Part shown: piece by piece, positions 11,100 to 23,700 of the stretch
Layout: each line of letters starts with the position of its first letter
How positions within the stretch are numbered: the first letter of the stretch is position 1
Assembly (NCBI GenBank): GCA_916613615.1
Contig: OU744737.1
Location: 3,368,001-3,432,000, forward strand
Direction: 5' to 3'
Origin: Steromphala cineraria
Lineage: Eukaryota > Mollusca > Gastropoda > Trochida > Trochidae
DNA length: 64,000 nucleotides
Notes under the pieces: generated by a model
Database searches by the model: none
What the model was told of the DNA's origin: nothing
What the model saw: the letters and a program-made list of their open reading frames with translations, nothing else
Position numbers and translations under genes: made by a program

Positions 11100-11952
11100 T
11101 TGTAAAGTCGCTTCGAGTAATGAAAATGAAAAATAGATCAACCATAACCACTTCCTGAAAATCTTTGATGGTCGAATTAATAGAGAAATTACGCCACCCA
11201 CTCTATTCCAGCAAAGAGCACATCTAAAAATTATAAATATCTAAATAATGACAATATTGTAATTTTTATGTTTTCATCTATAAAACTATGCATTATATAT
11301 ATATCTTCATGATATTTATCTTATACTTCAACCACAGTCCTGAATCAGTAATGAAAAATAGATCAACCATAACCACTTCTTGAAAATCTTTGATGGTCGA
11401 ATTAATAGAGAAAGTATGGTACCCTCTCTATTATATATATATATATACATATGTTCATGAAATTTATATAATATTTAAACTATAATGAGTAATACAAAGT
11501 GAAAAGTAGATCAACCATAACCACTTCCTGAAAATATTTGATGGTCAAATTAATAGAGAAAGTATGGTACCCTCTCTTCCTGCAAAGAGCATTATATATA
11601 TATACATATCTTCATGAAATTTATCTAATATTTAAACTATAATGAGTAATAAAAAGTGAAAAGTAGATCAACCATAACCATTTTCTGAAAATCTTTGATG
11701 GTCAAATTAATAGAGAAATTACGACACCCACTCTATTCTAGTAAAGAGCACATCTAAAAATTATAATTTTTATCCTACCTCAACTTAACAAGTTGCCACA
11801 CTTACCTTACTCGATGAGAAGAGACGTTACCGCAAACATATTGTAAAGTTGCTTCATGTAATGAAAATGAAAAGTAGATCAACCATAACCACCTCCTGAA
11901 AATCTTTGATGGTCAAATTAATAGAGAAATTACGACACCCTCTTTATTCCAG
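11100..11952. repeat. Dispersed tandem copies of the exon 6 acceptor region
   Basis: A block of 'gtagatcaaccataaccac', 'ttgatggtcaaattaatag' and 'ctctattccagcaaagagc' appears near 11119, 11348, 11497 and 11650 and then as the true acceptor ending at 11952. Copies near 11211 and 11741 keep an AG (CTATTCCAG, CTATTCTAG) followed by exon-6-like CAAAGAGC or TAAAGAGC; the other two have lost it. Spacers are AT-rich with 'tatatata' runs. Confidence 0.85.
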
Positions 11953-12147
11953 CAAAGAGCGCATGTAGGCCAAATAGCTGCTCCCAGCTGTGCCTGCCCC
12001 GCCCCCCACCTCCTGACCACAAGAACAGCCACAACCGCACGTGCAAGTGCGGGGACAAGGTGAAACACGATCTGAAGGAGTCCGGGGATGAGCATTGCAT
12101 GTGTGGACCGGGACGGGTGACTGTCAACAAGACCTGTGTTATTGCCA
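11953..12147 (+). CDS. SORL1: SORL1 exon 6: EGF-like module
   Basis: The acceptor is CTTTATTCCAG and the donor ATTGCCA|GTGAGT; phase 1 in and out. It encodes ACRPNSCSQLCLPRPPPP, then TCKCG, CMCGPGRVTVNKTCVIA. The Cys pattern C-x4-C-x3-C...C-x-C...C-x-C...C is that of the EGF module that caps the YWTD propeller in SORL1 (CVPRPCSLLCLPK in vertebrates). A proline run and a longer middle loop are local differences. Confidence 0.88.
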
Positions 12148-12149
12148 GT

Positions 12150-15100
12150 GAGTAGGATTTTATTGATGATGGTGAGGGTGATGGTGATGGTGGTTGTGGT
12201 GGTGATTCTGTGACTTTGATGATCATTATGGTGGTGATGGTGGTGATGATGATGATGATGTGACATTAATGATTGTGATGATGATGATGATTGAGTTTGT
12301 AGGTGTATTTATGATTGTGATATTGATTGGGATGATTGTGAGTGATGCTGATGATGTGACATTAATGATTGTGAGTGATGCTGATGATGTGACATTAATG
12401 ATTGTGATGATGATGATTGAGTTTGTAGGTGTATTTATGATTGTGATAGGGGTGATAATTGTGATAATGATTGTGATGAATGTAAGTGATGCTGATGATG
12501 TGACATTAATGATTGTGATGATGATGAAGGTTGAGTTTGTAGGTGTATTTATGAATGTGATAGTGTTGATAATTGTGATAATGATTGTGGTGATGGTGAT
12601 GATGTGACATTAATGATTGTGATGATGATGATGATTGAGTTTGTAAGTGTATTTATGATTGTGACAGTGTTGATAATTGTGATAATGATTGTGATGAATG
12701 TGAGTGATGCTGATGATGTGACATTAATGATTGTGATGATGATGATGATTGACTTTGTAGGTGTATTTAATATGATTGTGATAGGGGTGATAGTTGTAAT
12801 AATGATTGTGATGAATGTGAGTGAGGGTGATGATGTGACATTAATGATTGTGATGATGATGATGATGGTTGAGTTTGTAGGTGTATATATGATTGTGATG
12901 GTGTTGATAATTGTGATAATGATTGTGATGAATGTGAGTGAGGGTGATGATGTGACATTAATGATTGTGATGATGATGATGATTGAGTTTGTAAGTGTAT
13001 TTATGATTGTGACAGTGTTGATAATTGTGATAATGATTGTGATGAATGTGAGTGATGCTGATGATGTGACATTAATGATTGTGATGATGATGATGATTGA
13101 GTTTGTAGGTGTATTTATGATTGTGATAGGGGTGTTGATTGCAACGATGATGGTGATGAAGTAGGGGTGATGAATCTGATGGTGATGATGTGACATTTAT
13201 GATGGTGATGATGATGATGATTGAGTTTGTAAGTGTATTTATGATTGTGATAGTGTTGATAATTGTAATTATGATTGTGATGAATGTGAGTGAGGGTGAT
13301 GATGTGACATTAATGATTGTGATGATGATGATGGTTGAGTTTGTAGGTGTATTTATGATTGTGATGGTGTTGATAATTGTGATAATGATTGTGATGAATG
13401 TGAGTGAGGGTGATGATGTGACATTAATAATTGTGATGATGATGATTGAGTTTGTAGGTGTATTTATGATTGTGATAGTGTTGATGATTGTGATAATGAT
13501 TGGGATGAATATCAATGAGGGTGATGATGTGACATTAATGATTGTGATGATGATGATGATGGTTGAGTTTGTAGGTGTATTTATGATTGTGATAGTGTTG
13601 ATGATTGTGATAATGATTGTGATGAATGTGAGTGAGGGTGATGATGTGACATTAATAATTGTGATGATGATGATGGTTGAGTTTGTAGGTGTATATATGA
13701 TTGTGATGGTGTTGATAATTGTGATAATGATTGGGATGAATGTGAGTGAGGGTGATGATGTGACATTAATAATTGTGATGATGATGATTGAGTTTGTAGG
13801 TGTATTTATGATTGTGATAGGGGTGATAATTGTGATAATGATTGTGATGAATGTGAGTGATGCTGATGATGTGACATTAATGATTGTGATAATGATGATG
13901 ATGATTGAGTTTGTAGGTGTATTTATGATTGTGATAGGGGTGTTGATTGCAACGATGATGGTGATGAAGTAGGGGTGATGAATCTGATGGTGATGATGTG
14001 ACATTTATGATGGTGATGATGATGATGATTGAGTTTGTAAGTGTATTTATGATTGTGATAGTGTTGATGATTGTAATAATGATTGTGATGAATGTGAGTG
14101 AGGGTGATGATGTGACATTAATGATTGTGATGATGATGATGATGGTTGAGTTTGTAGGTGTATATATGATTGTGATAGTGTTGATAATTGTAATTATGAT
14201 TGTGATGAATGTGAGTGAGGGTGATGATGTGACATTAATGATTGTGATGATGATGATGGTTGAGTTTGTAGGTGTATTTATGATTGTGATGGTGTTGATA
14301 ATTGTGATAATGATTGTGATGAATGTGAGTGAGGGTGATGATGTGACATTAATAATTGTGATGATGATGATTGAGTTTGTAGGTGTATTTATGATTGTGA
14401 TAGTGTTGATGATTGTGATAATGATTGGGATGAATGTGAGTGAGGGTGATGATGTGACATTAATGATTGTGATGATGATGATGATGGTTGAGTTTGTAGG
14501 TGTATATATGATTGTGATGGTGTTGATAATTGTGATAATGATTGGGATGAATGTGAGTGAGGGTGATGATGTGACATTAATGATTGTGATGATGATGATG
14601 ATGGTTGAGTTTGTAGGTGTATTTATGATTGTGATAGGGGTGATAATTGTGATAATGATTGTGATGAATGTGAGTGATGCTGATGATGTGACATTAATGA
14701 TTGTGATAATGATGATGATGATTGAGTTTGTAGGTGTATTTATGATTGTGATAGGGGTGTTGATTGCAACGATGATGGTGATGAAGTAGGGGTGATGAAT
14801 CTGATGGTGATGATGTGACATTTATGATGGTGATGATGATGATGATTGAGTTTGTAAGTGTATTTATGATTGTGATAGTGTTGATGATTGTAATAATGAT
14901 TGTGATGAATGTGAGTGAGGGTGATGATGTGACATTAATGATTGTGATGATGATGATGATGGTTGAGTTTGTAGGTGTATATATGATTGTGATGGTGTTG
15001 ATAATTGTGATAATGATTGTGATGAATGTGAGTGAGGGTGATGATGTGACATTAATAATTGTGATGATGATGATGATTGAGTTTGTAGGTGTATTTATGA

Positions 15101-18100
15101 TTGTGATGGTGTTGATGATTGTGATAATGATTGTGATGAATGTGAGTGATGCTGATGATGTGACATTAATGATTGTGATGATGATGATTGAGTTTGTAGG
15201 TGTATTTATGATTGTGATAGGGGTGATAATTGTGATAATGATGATGGTGAATATCAGTGAGGGTGATGATGTGACATTAATGATTGTGATGATGATGATG
15301 GTTGAGTTTGTAAGTGTATTTATGATTGTGATAGTGTTGATGATTGTGATAATGATTGGGATGAATGTGAGTGAGGGTGATGATGTGACATTAATGATTG
15401 TGATGATGATGATGATGATTGAGTTTGTAGGTGTATTTATGATTGTGATGGTGTTGATAATTGTGATAATGATTGGGATGAATATGAGTGATGCTGATGA
15501 TGTGACATTAATGATTGTGATGATGATGATGATGATTGAGTTTGTAGGTGTATTTATGATTGTGATGGTGTTGATAATTGTGATAATGATTGGGATGAAT
15601 GTGAGTGATGCTGATGATGTGACATTAATAATTGTGATGATGATGATTGAGTTTGTAGGTGTATTTATGATTGTGATAGTGTTGATGATTGTGATAATGA
15701 TTGGGATGAATGTGAGTGAGGGTGATGATGTGACATTAATGATTGTGATGATGATGATGATTGAGTTTGTAGGTGTATTTATGATTGTGATAGGGGTGAT
15801 AATTGTGATAATGATGATGGTGAATATCAGTGAGGGTGATGATGTGACATTAATGATTGTGATGATGATGATGGTTGAGTTTGTAAGTGTATTTATGATT
15901 GTGATAGTGTTGATGATTGTGATAATGATTGGGATGAATGTGAGTGAGGGTGATGATGTGACATTAATGATTGTGATGATGATGATGATGATTGAGTTTG
16001 TAGGTGTATTTATGATTGTGATGGTGTTGATAATTGTGATAATGATTGGGATGAATATGAGTGATGCTGATGATGTGACATTAATGATTGTGATGATGAT
16101 GATGATGATTGAGTTTGTAGGTGTATTTATGATTGTGATGGTGTTGATAATTGTGATAATGATTGGGATGAATGTGAGTGATGCTGATGATGTGACATTA
16201 ATAATTGTGATGATGATGATTGAGTTTGTAGGTGTATTTATGATTTTGATAGTGTTGATGATTGTGATAATGATTGGGATGAATGTGAGTGAGGGTGATG
16301 ATGTGACATTAATGATTGTGATGATGATGATGATTGAGTTTGTAGGTGTATTTATGATTGTGATAGGTGTGATGATTGCAATAATGATTGTGATGAATAT
16401 CAGTGAGGGTGATGATGTGACATTAATGATTGTGATGATAATGATGATTGAGTTTGTAAGTGTATTTATGATTGTGATAGTGTTGATATTTTTGATAATG
16501 ATTGTGGTGAATGTGAGTGATGGTGATGATGTGACATTAATGATTGTGATGATGATGATGATTGAGTTTGTAGGTGTATTTATGATTGTGATAGTGTTGA
16601 TAATTGTGATAATGATTGTGATGAATATGAGTGATGCTGATGATGTGACATTAATGATTGTGATAATGATGGTTGAGTTTGTAGGTGTATTTATGATTGT
16701 GATAGGGGTGATAATTGTGATAATGATTGTGATGAATATGAGTGATGCTGATGATGTGACATTAATGATTGTGATAATGATGGTTGAGTTTGTAGGTGTA
16801 TTTATGATTGTGATGGTGTTGATATTTTTGATAATGATTGTGGTGAATGTGAGTGATGGTGATGATGTGACATTAATGATTGTGATGATGATGATGATTG
16901 AGTTTGTAGGTGTATTTATGATTGTGATAGTGTTGATGATTGTGATAATGATTGTGATGGATGTGAGTGATGCTGATGATGTGACATTAATGATTGTGAT
17001 GATGATGATGATTGAGTTTGTAGGTGTATTTATGATTGTGATAGTGTTGATAATTGTGATAATGATTGTGATGAATATGAGTGATGCTGATGATGTGACA
17101 TTAATGATTGTGATAATGATGGTTGAGTTTGTAGGTGTATTTATGATTGTGATGGTGTTGATAATTGTGATAATGATTGTGATGAATATGAGTGATGCTG
17201 ATGATGTGACATTAATGATTGTGATAATGATGGTTGAGTTTGTAGGTGTATTTATGATTGTGATAGTGTTGATAATTGTGATAATGATTGTGATGAATAT
17301 CAGTGATGGTGATGATGTGACATTAATAATTGTGATGATGATGATGATTGAGTTTGTAGGTGTATTTATGATTGTGATAGTGTTGATAATTGTGATAATG
17401 ATTGTGATGAATATCAGTGAGGGTGATGATGTGACATTAATAATTGTGATAATGATTGTGATGAATGTGAGTGAGGGTGATGATGTGACATTAATGATTG
17501 TGATGATGATGATGGTTGAGTTTGTAGGTGTATTTATGATTGTGATAGTGTTGATAATTGTGATAATGATTGTGATGAATATCAGTGATGGTGATGATGT
17601 GACATTAATAATTGTGATGATGATGATGATTGAGTTTGTAGGTGTATTTATGATTGTGATAGTGTTGATAATTGTGATAATGATTGTGATGAATATCAGT
17701 GAGGGTGATGATGTGACATTAATAATTGTGATAATGATTGTGATGAATGTGAGTGAGGGTGATGATGTGACATTAATGATTGTGATGATGATGATGGTTG
17801 AGTTTGTATGTGTATTTATGATTGTGATAGTGTTGATAATTGTGATAATGATTGTGATGAATATCAGTGAGGGTGATGATGTGACATTAATGATTGTGAT
17901 GATGATGATGATTGAGTTTGTAGGTGTATTTATGATTGTGATAGTGTTGATGATTGTGATAATGATTGGGATGAATGTGAGTGATGCTGATGATGTGACA
18001 TTAATGATTGTGATGATGATGATGATTGAGTTTGTAGGTGTATTTATGATTGTGATAGTGTTGATAATTGTGATAATGATTGTGATGAATGTGAGTGAGG

Positions 18101-20560
18101 GTGATGATGTGACATTAATGATTGTGATGATGATGATGATTGAGTTTGTAGGTGTATTTATGATTGTGATAGTGTTGATGATTGTGATAATGATTGTGAT
18201 GAATGTGAGTGAGGGTGATGATGTGACATTAATGATTGTGATGATGATGATGATTGAGTTTGTAGGTGTATTTATGATTGTGATAGTGTTGATGATTGTG
18301 ATAATGATTGGGATGAATGTGAGTGATGCTGATGATGTGACATTAATGATTGTGATGATGATGATGATTGAGTTTGTAGGTGTATTTATGATTGTGATAG
18401 GGGTGATAATTGTGATAATGATTGTGATAATGATTGTGATGGATGTGAGTGATGCTGATGATGTGACATTAATGATTGTGATGATGATGATTGAGTTTGT
18501 AGTTGTATTTATGATTGTGATAGGGGTGATAATTGTGATAATGATTGTGATGAATGTGAGTGAGGGTGATGATGTGACATTAATGATTGTGATAATGATG
18601 GTTGAGTTTGTAGGTGTATTTATGATTGTGATAGGGGTGATAATTGTGATAATGATTGTGATGAATATGAGTGATGCTGATGATGTGACATTTATGATTG
18701 TGATGATGATGATTGAGTTTGTAGGTGTATTTATGATTGTGATAGTGTTGATAATTGTGATAATGATTGTGATGATTATGAGTGATGGTGATGATGTGAC
18801 ATTAATGATTGTGATGATGATGATGGTTGAGTTTGTAGGTGTATTTATGATTGTGATAGTGTTGATAATTGTGATAATGATTGTGATGGATGTGAGTGAT
18901 GCTGATGATGTGACATTAATGATTGTGATGATGATGATTGAGTTTGTAGGTGTATTTATGATTGTGATAGTGTTGATAATTGTGATAATGATTGTGATGA
19001 ATATCAGTGATGGTGATGATGTGACATTAATGATTGTGATGATGATGATGGTTGAGTTTGTAGGTGTATTTATGATTGTGATAGTGTTGATAATTGTGAT
19101 AATGATTGTGATGGATGTGAGTGATGCTGATGATGTGACATTAATGATTGTGATGATGATGATTGAGTTTGTAGGTGTATTTATGATTGTGATAGTGTTG
19201 ATAATTGTGATAATGATTGTGATGAATATCAGTGATGGTGATGATGTGACATTAATAATTGTGATGATGATGATGATTGAGTTTGTAGGTGTATTTATGA
19301 TTGTGATAGTGTTGATAATTGTGATAATGATTGTGATGAATATCAGTGAGGGTGATGATGTGACATTAATAATTGTGATAATGATTGTGATGAATGTGAG
19401 TGAGGGTGATGATGTGACATTAATGATTGTGATGATGATGATGGTTGAGTTTGTAGGTGTATTTATGATTGTGATAGTGTTGATAATTGTGATAATGATT
19501 GTGATGAATATCAGTGAGGGTGATGATGTGACATTAATAATTGTGATAATGATTGTGATGAATGTGAGTGAGGGTGATGATGTGACATTAATGATTGTGA
19601 TGATGATGATGGTTGAGTTTGTAGGTGTATTTATGATTGTGATAGTGTTGATAATTGTGATAATGATTGTGATGAATATCAGTGAGGGTGATGATGTGAC
19701 ATTAATGATTGTGATGATGATGATGATTGAGTTTGTAGGTGTATTTATGATTGTGATAGTGTTGATGATTGTGATAATGATTGTGATGAATGTGAGTGAG
19801 GGTGATGATGTGACATTAATTATTGTGATGATGATGATGATTGAGTTTGTAGGTGTATTTATGATTGTGATAGGGGTGATAATTGTGATAATGATTGGGA
19901 TGAATGTGAGTGATGCTGATGATGTGACATTAATAATTGTGATGATGATGATGATTGAGTTTGTAGGTGTATTTATGATTGTGATAGTGTTGATGATTGT
20001 GATAATGATTGGGATGAATGTGAGTGATGCTGATGATGTGACATTAATGATTGTGATGATGATGATGATTGAGTTTGTAGGTGTATTTATGATTGTGATA
20101 GGGGTGATAATTGTGATAATGATTGTGATGAATGTGAGTGATGCTGATGATGTGACATTAACGATTGTGATGATGATGATGATGATTGAGTTTGTAGGTG
20201 TATATATGATTGTGATGGTGTTGATAATTGTGATAATGATTGGGATGAATGTGAGTGAGGGTGATGATGTGACATTAATGATTGTGATGATGATGATGAT
20301 GGTTGAGTTTGTAGGTGTATTTATGATTGTGATAGTGTTGATGATTGTGATAATGATTGTGATGAATATCAGTGTTGCTGATGATGTGACATTAACGATT
20401 GTGATGATGATGATGATTGAGTTTGTAGGTGTATTTATGATTGTGATAGGGGTGTTGATTGCAACGATGATGGTGATGAAATAGGGGTGATGAATGGTGA
20501 TGATGTGACATTTATGATGGTGATGATGAAAATGATGGTGATGAAATAGGGGTGATGAAT
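12150..20560. repeat. GAT-rich tandem array, ~114-bp units, about 73 copies, intron 6
   Basis: The unit combines 'gtgacattaatgattgtg', (atg)n, 'attgagtttgtaggtgta', 'tttatgattgtgatag' and 'gatgaatgtgagtgagggtg'. Its length varies between about 105 and 117 bp in threes by gain or loss of 'gat'. It begins directly at the exon 6 donor and ends about 90 bases before the exon 7 acceptor. A super-unit ending 'gcaacgatgatggtgatgaa' recurs at about 13150, 13960, 14780 and 20470, showing higher-order copying. Confidence 0.96.
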
Positions 20561-20647
20561 ATGATGGTGATGATGTGACATTTATGATAGTGATGATATA
20601 CTATCCTGACAATGACAACACCTCTGATTGGCTGCTTTGTGTTGCAG

Positions 20648-20764
20648 ATACAACCACCTGTGGAACCGCCCAATTCCAGTGCAGCAACTCGCGCTGTGTT
20701 CCCCTGACGTGGAAGTGTGACAACGAAAACGACTGTCGGGATGGGTCTGATGAAATTGACTGTC
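20648..20764 (+). CDS. SORL1: SORL1 exon 7: LDLR class A module 1
   Basis: The acceptor is GTGTTGCAG and the donor GACTGTC|GTAAGT; phase 1 in and out, typical of LDLR-A exons. It encodes [20 protein letters not shown] and [16 protein letters not shown]. All six Cys are present, and D-x-GSDE-x-D supplies the calcium cage. The last 27 bases of this exon plus the donor are the seed of the huge array that follows. Confidence 0.92.
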
Positions 20765-23700
20765 GTAAGTGTAAAGTGTCATGTTTCATTTAGACAATAA
20801 TTATCATGTGGCGGGGAATGAAAGAGTATTGACCCAAGTCAATATCAGTTTCGTGGGGATTTGTCTGATGAAATTGACTGTCGTAAGTGTAAAGAAAGTG
20901 TCATGTTTCATTTAGACAATAATTATCATGTGGCGGGGAATGAAAGAGTATCAACCCAAGTCAATATCAGTTTCGTGGGGATTTGTCTGATGAAATTGAC
21001 TGTCGTAAGTGTAAAGAAAGTGTCATGTTTCATTTAGACAATAATTATCATGTGGCAGGGAATGAAAGAGTATTGACCCAAGTCAATATCAGTTTCGTGG
21101 GGATTTGTCTGATGAAATTGACTGTCGTAAGTGTAAAGAAAGTGTCATGTTTCATTTAGACAATAACTATCATGTGGCGGGGAATGAAAGAGTATTGACC
21201 CAAGTCAATATCAGTTTCGTGGGGATTTGTCTGATGAAATTGACTGTCGTAAGTGTAAAGAAAGTGTCATGTTTCATTTAGACAATAATTATCATGTGGC
21301 GGGGAATGAAAGAGTATCGACCCAAGTCAATATCAGTTTCGTGGGGATAGATCTGATGAAATTGACTGTCATAAGTGTAAAGAAAGTGTCATGTTTCATT
21401 TAGACAATAACTATCATGTGGCGGGGAATGAAAGAGTATCGACCCAAGTCAATATCACTTTCGTGGGGATATGTCTGATGAAATTGACTGTCGTAAGTGT
21501 AAAGAAAGTGTCATGTTTCATTTAGACAATAACTATCATGTGGCGGGGAATGAAAGAGTATCGACCCAAGTCAATATCAGTTTCGTGGGGATATGTCTGA
21601 TGAAATTGACTGTCGTAAGTGTAAAGAAAGTGTCATGTTTCATTTAGACAATAACTATCATGTGGCGGGGAATGAAAGAGTATCAACCCAAGTCAATATC
21701 TGTTTTGTGGGGATATCTCTGATGAAATTGACTGTCATAAGTGTAAAGAAAGTGTCATGTTTCATTTAGACAATAATTATCATGTGGCGGGGAATGAAAG
21801 AGTTTCGACCCAACTAAGTCAATATCAGTTTCGTGGGGATATGTCTGATGAAATTGACTGTCATAAGTGTAAAGAAAGTGTCATGTTTCATTTAGACAAT
21901 AATTATCATGTGGCGGGGAATGAAAGAGTTTCGACCCAAGTCAATATCAGTTTCGTGGGGATATGTCTGATGAAATTGACTGTCGTAAGTGTAAAGAAAG
22001 TGTCATGTTTCATTTAGACAATAATTATCATGTGGCGGGGAATGAAAGAGTATCGACCCAAGTCAATATCAGTTTCGTGGGGATAGATCTGATGAAATTG
22101 ACTGTCATAAGTGTAAAGAAAGTGTCATGTTTCATTTAGACAATAACTATCATGTGGCGGGGAATGAAAGAGTATCGACCCAAGTCAATATCAGTTTCGT
22201 GGGGATATGTCTGATGAAATTGACTGTCGTAAGTGTAAAGAAAGTGTCATGTTTCATTTAGACAATAACTATCATGTGGCGGGGAATGAAAGAGTATCGA
22301 CCCAAGTCAATATCAGTTTCGTGGGGATATGTCTGATGAAATTGACTGTCGTAAGTGTAAAGAAAGTGTCATGTTTCATTTAGACAATAACTATCATGTG
22401 GCGGGGAATGAAAGAGTATCAACCCAAGTCAATATCTGTTTTGTGGGGATATCTCTGATGAAATTGACTGTCATAAGTGTAAAGAAAGTGTCATGTTTCA
22501 TTTAGACAATAATTATCATGTGGCGGGGAATGAAAGAGTTTCGACCCAAGTCAATATCAGTTTCGTGGGGATATGTCTGATGAAATTGACTGTCATAAGT
22601 GTAAAGAAAGTGTCATGTTTCATTTAGACAATAATTATCGTGTGGCGGGGAATGAAAGAGTATCGACCCAAGTCAATATCAGTTTCGTGGGGATTTGTCT
22701 GATGAAATTGACTGTCGTAAGTGTAAAGAAAGTGTCATGTTTCATTTAGACAATAATTATCATGTGGCGGGGAATGAAAGAGTATTGACCCAAGTCAATA
22801 TCAGTTTCGTGGGGATTTGTCTGATGAAATTGACTGTCGTAAGTGTAAAGAAAGTGTCATGTTTCATTTAGACAATAATTATCATGTGGCGGGGAATGAA
22901 AGAGTATCAACCCAAGTCAATATCAGTTTCGTGGGGATTTGTCTGATGAAATTGACTGTCGTAAGTGTAAAGAAAGTGTCATGTTTCATTTAGACAATAA
23001 TTATCATGTGGCAGGGAATGAAAGAGTATTGACCCAAGTCAATATCAGTTTCGTGGGGATTTGTCTGATGAAATTGACTGTCGTAAGTGTAAAGAAAGTG
23101 TCATGTTTCATTTAGACAATAACTATCATGTGGCGGGGAATGAAAGAGTATTGACCCAAGTCAATATCAGTTTCGTGGGGATTTGTCTGATGAAATTGAC
23201 TGTCGTAAGTGTAAAGAAAGTGTCATGTTTCATTTAGACAATAATTATCATGTGGCGGGGAATGAAAGAGTATCGACCCAAGTCAATATCAGTTTCGTGG
23301 GGATAGATCTGATGAAATTGACTGTCATAAGTGTAAAGAAAGTGTCATGTTTCATTTAGACAATAACTATCATGTGGCGGGGAATGAAAGAGTATCGACC
23401 CAAGTCAATATCAGTTTCGTGGGGATATGTCTGATGAAATTGACTGTCGTAAGTGTAAAGAAAGTGTCATGTTTCATTTAGACAATAACTATCATGTGGC
23501 GGGGAATGAAAGAGTATCGACCCAAGTCAATATCAGTTTCGTGGGGATATGTCTGATGAAATTGACTGTCGTAAGTGTAAAGAAAGTGTCATGTTTCATT
23601 TAGACAATAATTATCATGTGGCAGGGAATGAAAGAGTATCGAACCAAGTCAATATCAGTTTTGTGGGGATTTGTCTGATGAAATTGACTGTCGTAAGTGT

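Noticed and set aside
12549..14821. Minus-strand open frames of 215-314 codons (Ile/Thr/Ser/His-rich)
   Set aside because: Shadow of the same array; no domain and no start or splice context.
14815..20484. 1,889-codon open frame (and 186-263 codon frames at 12604-14789)
   Set aside because: It follows the GAT-rich tandem array exactly, with codon-multiple units. It is low in complexity, lies in an intron of SORL1, and the opposite strand is equally open.
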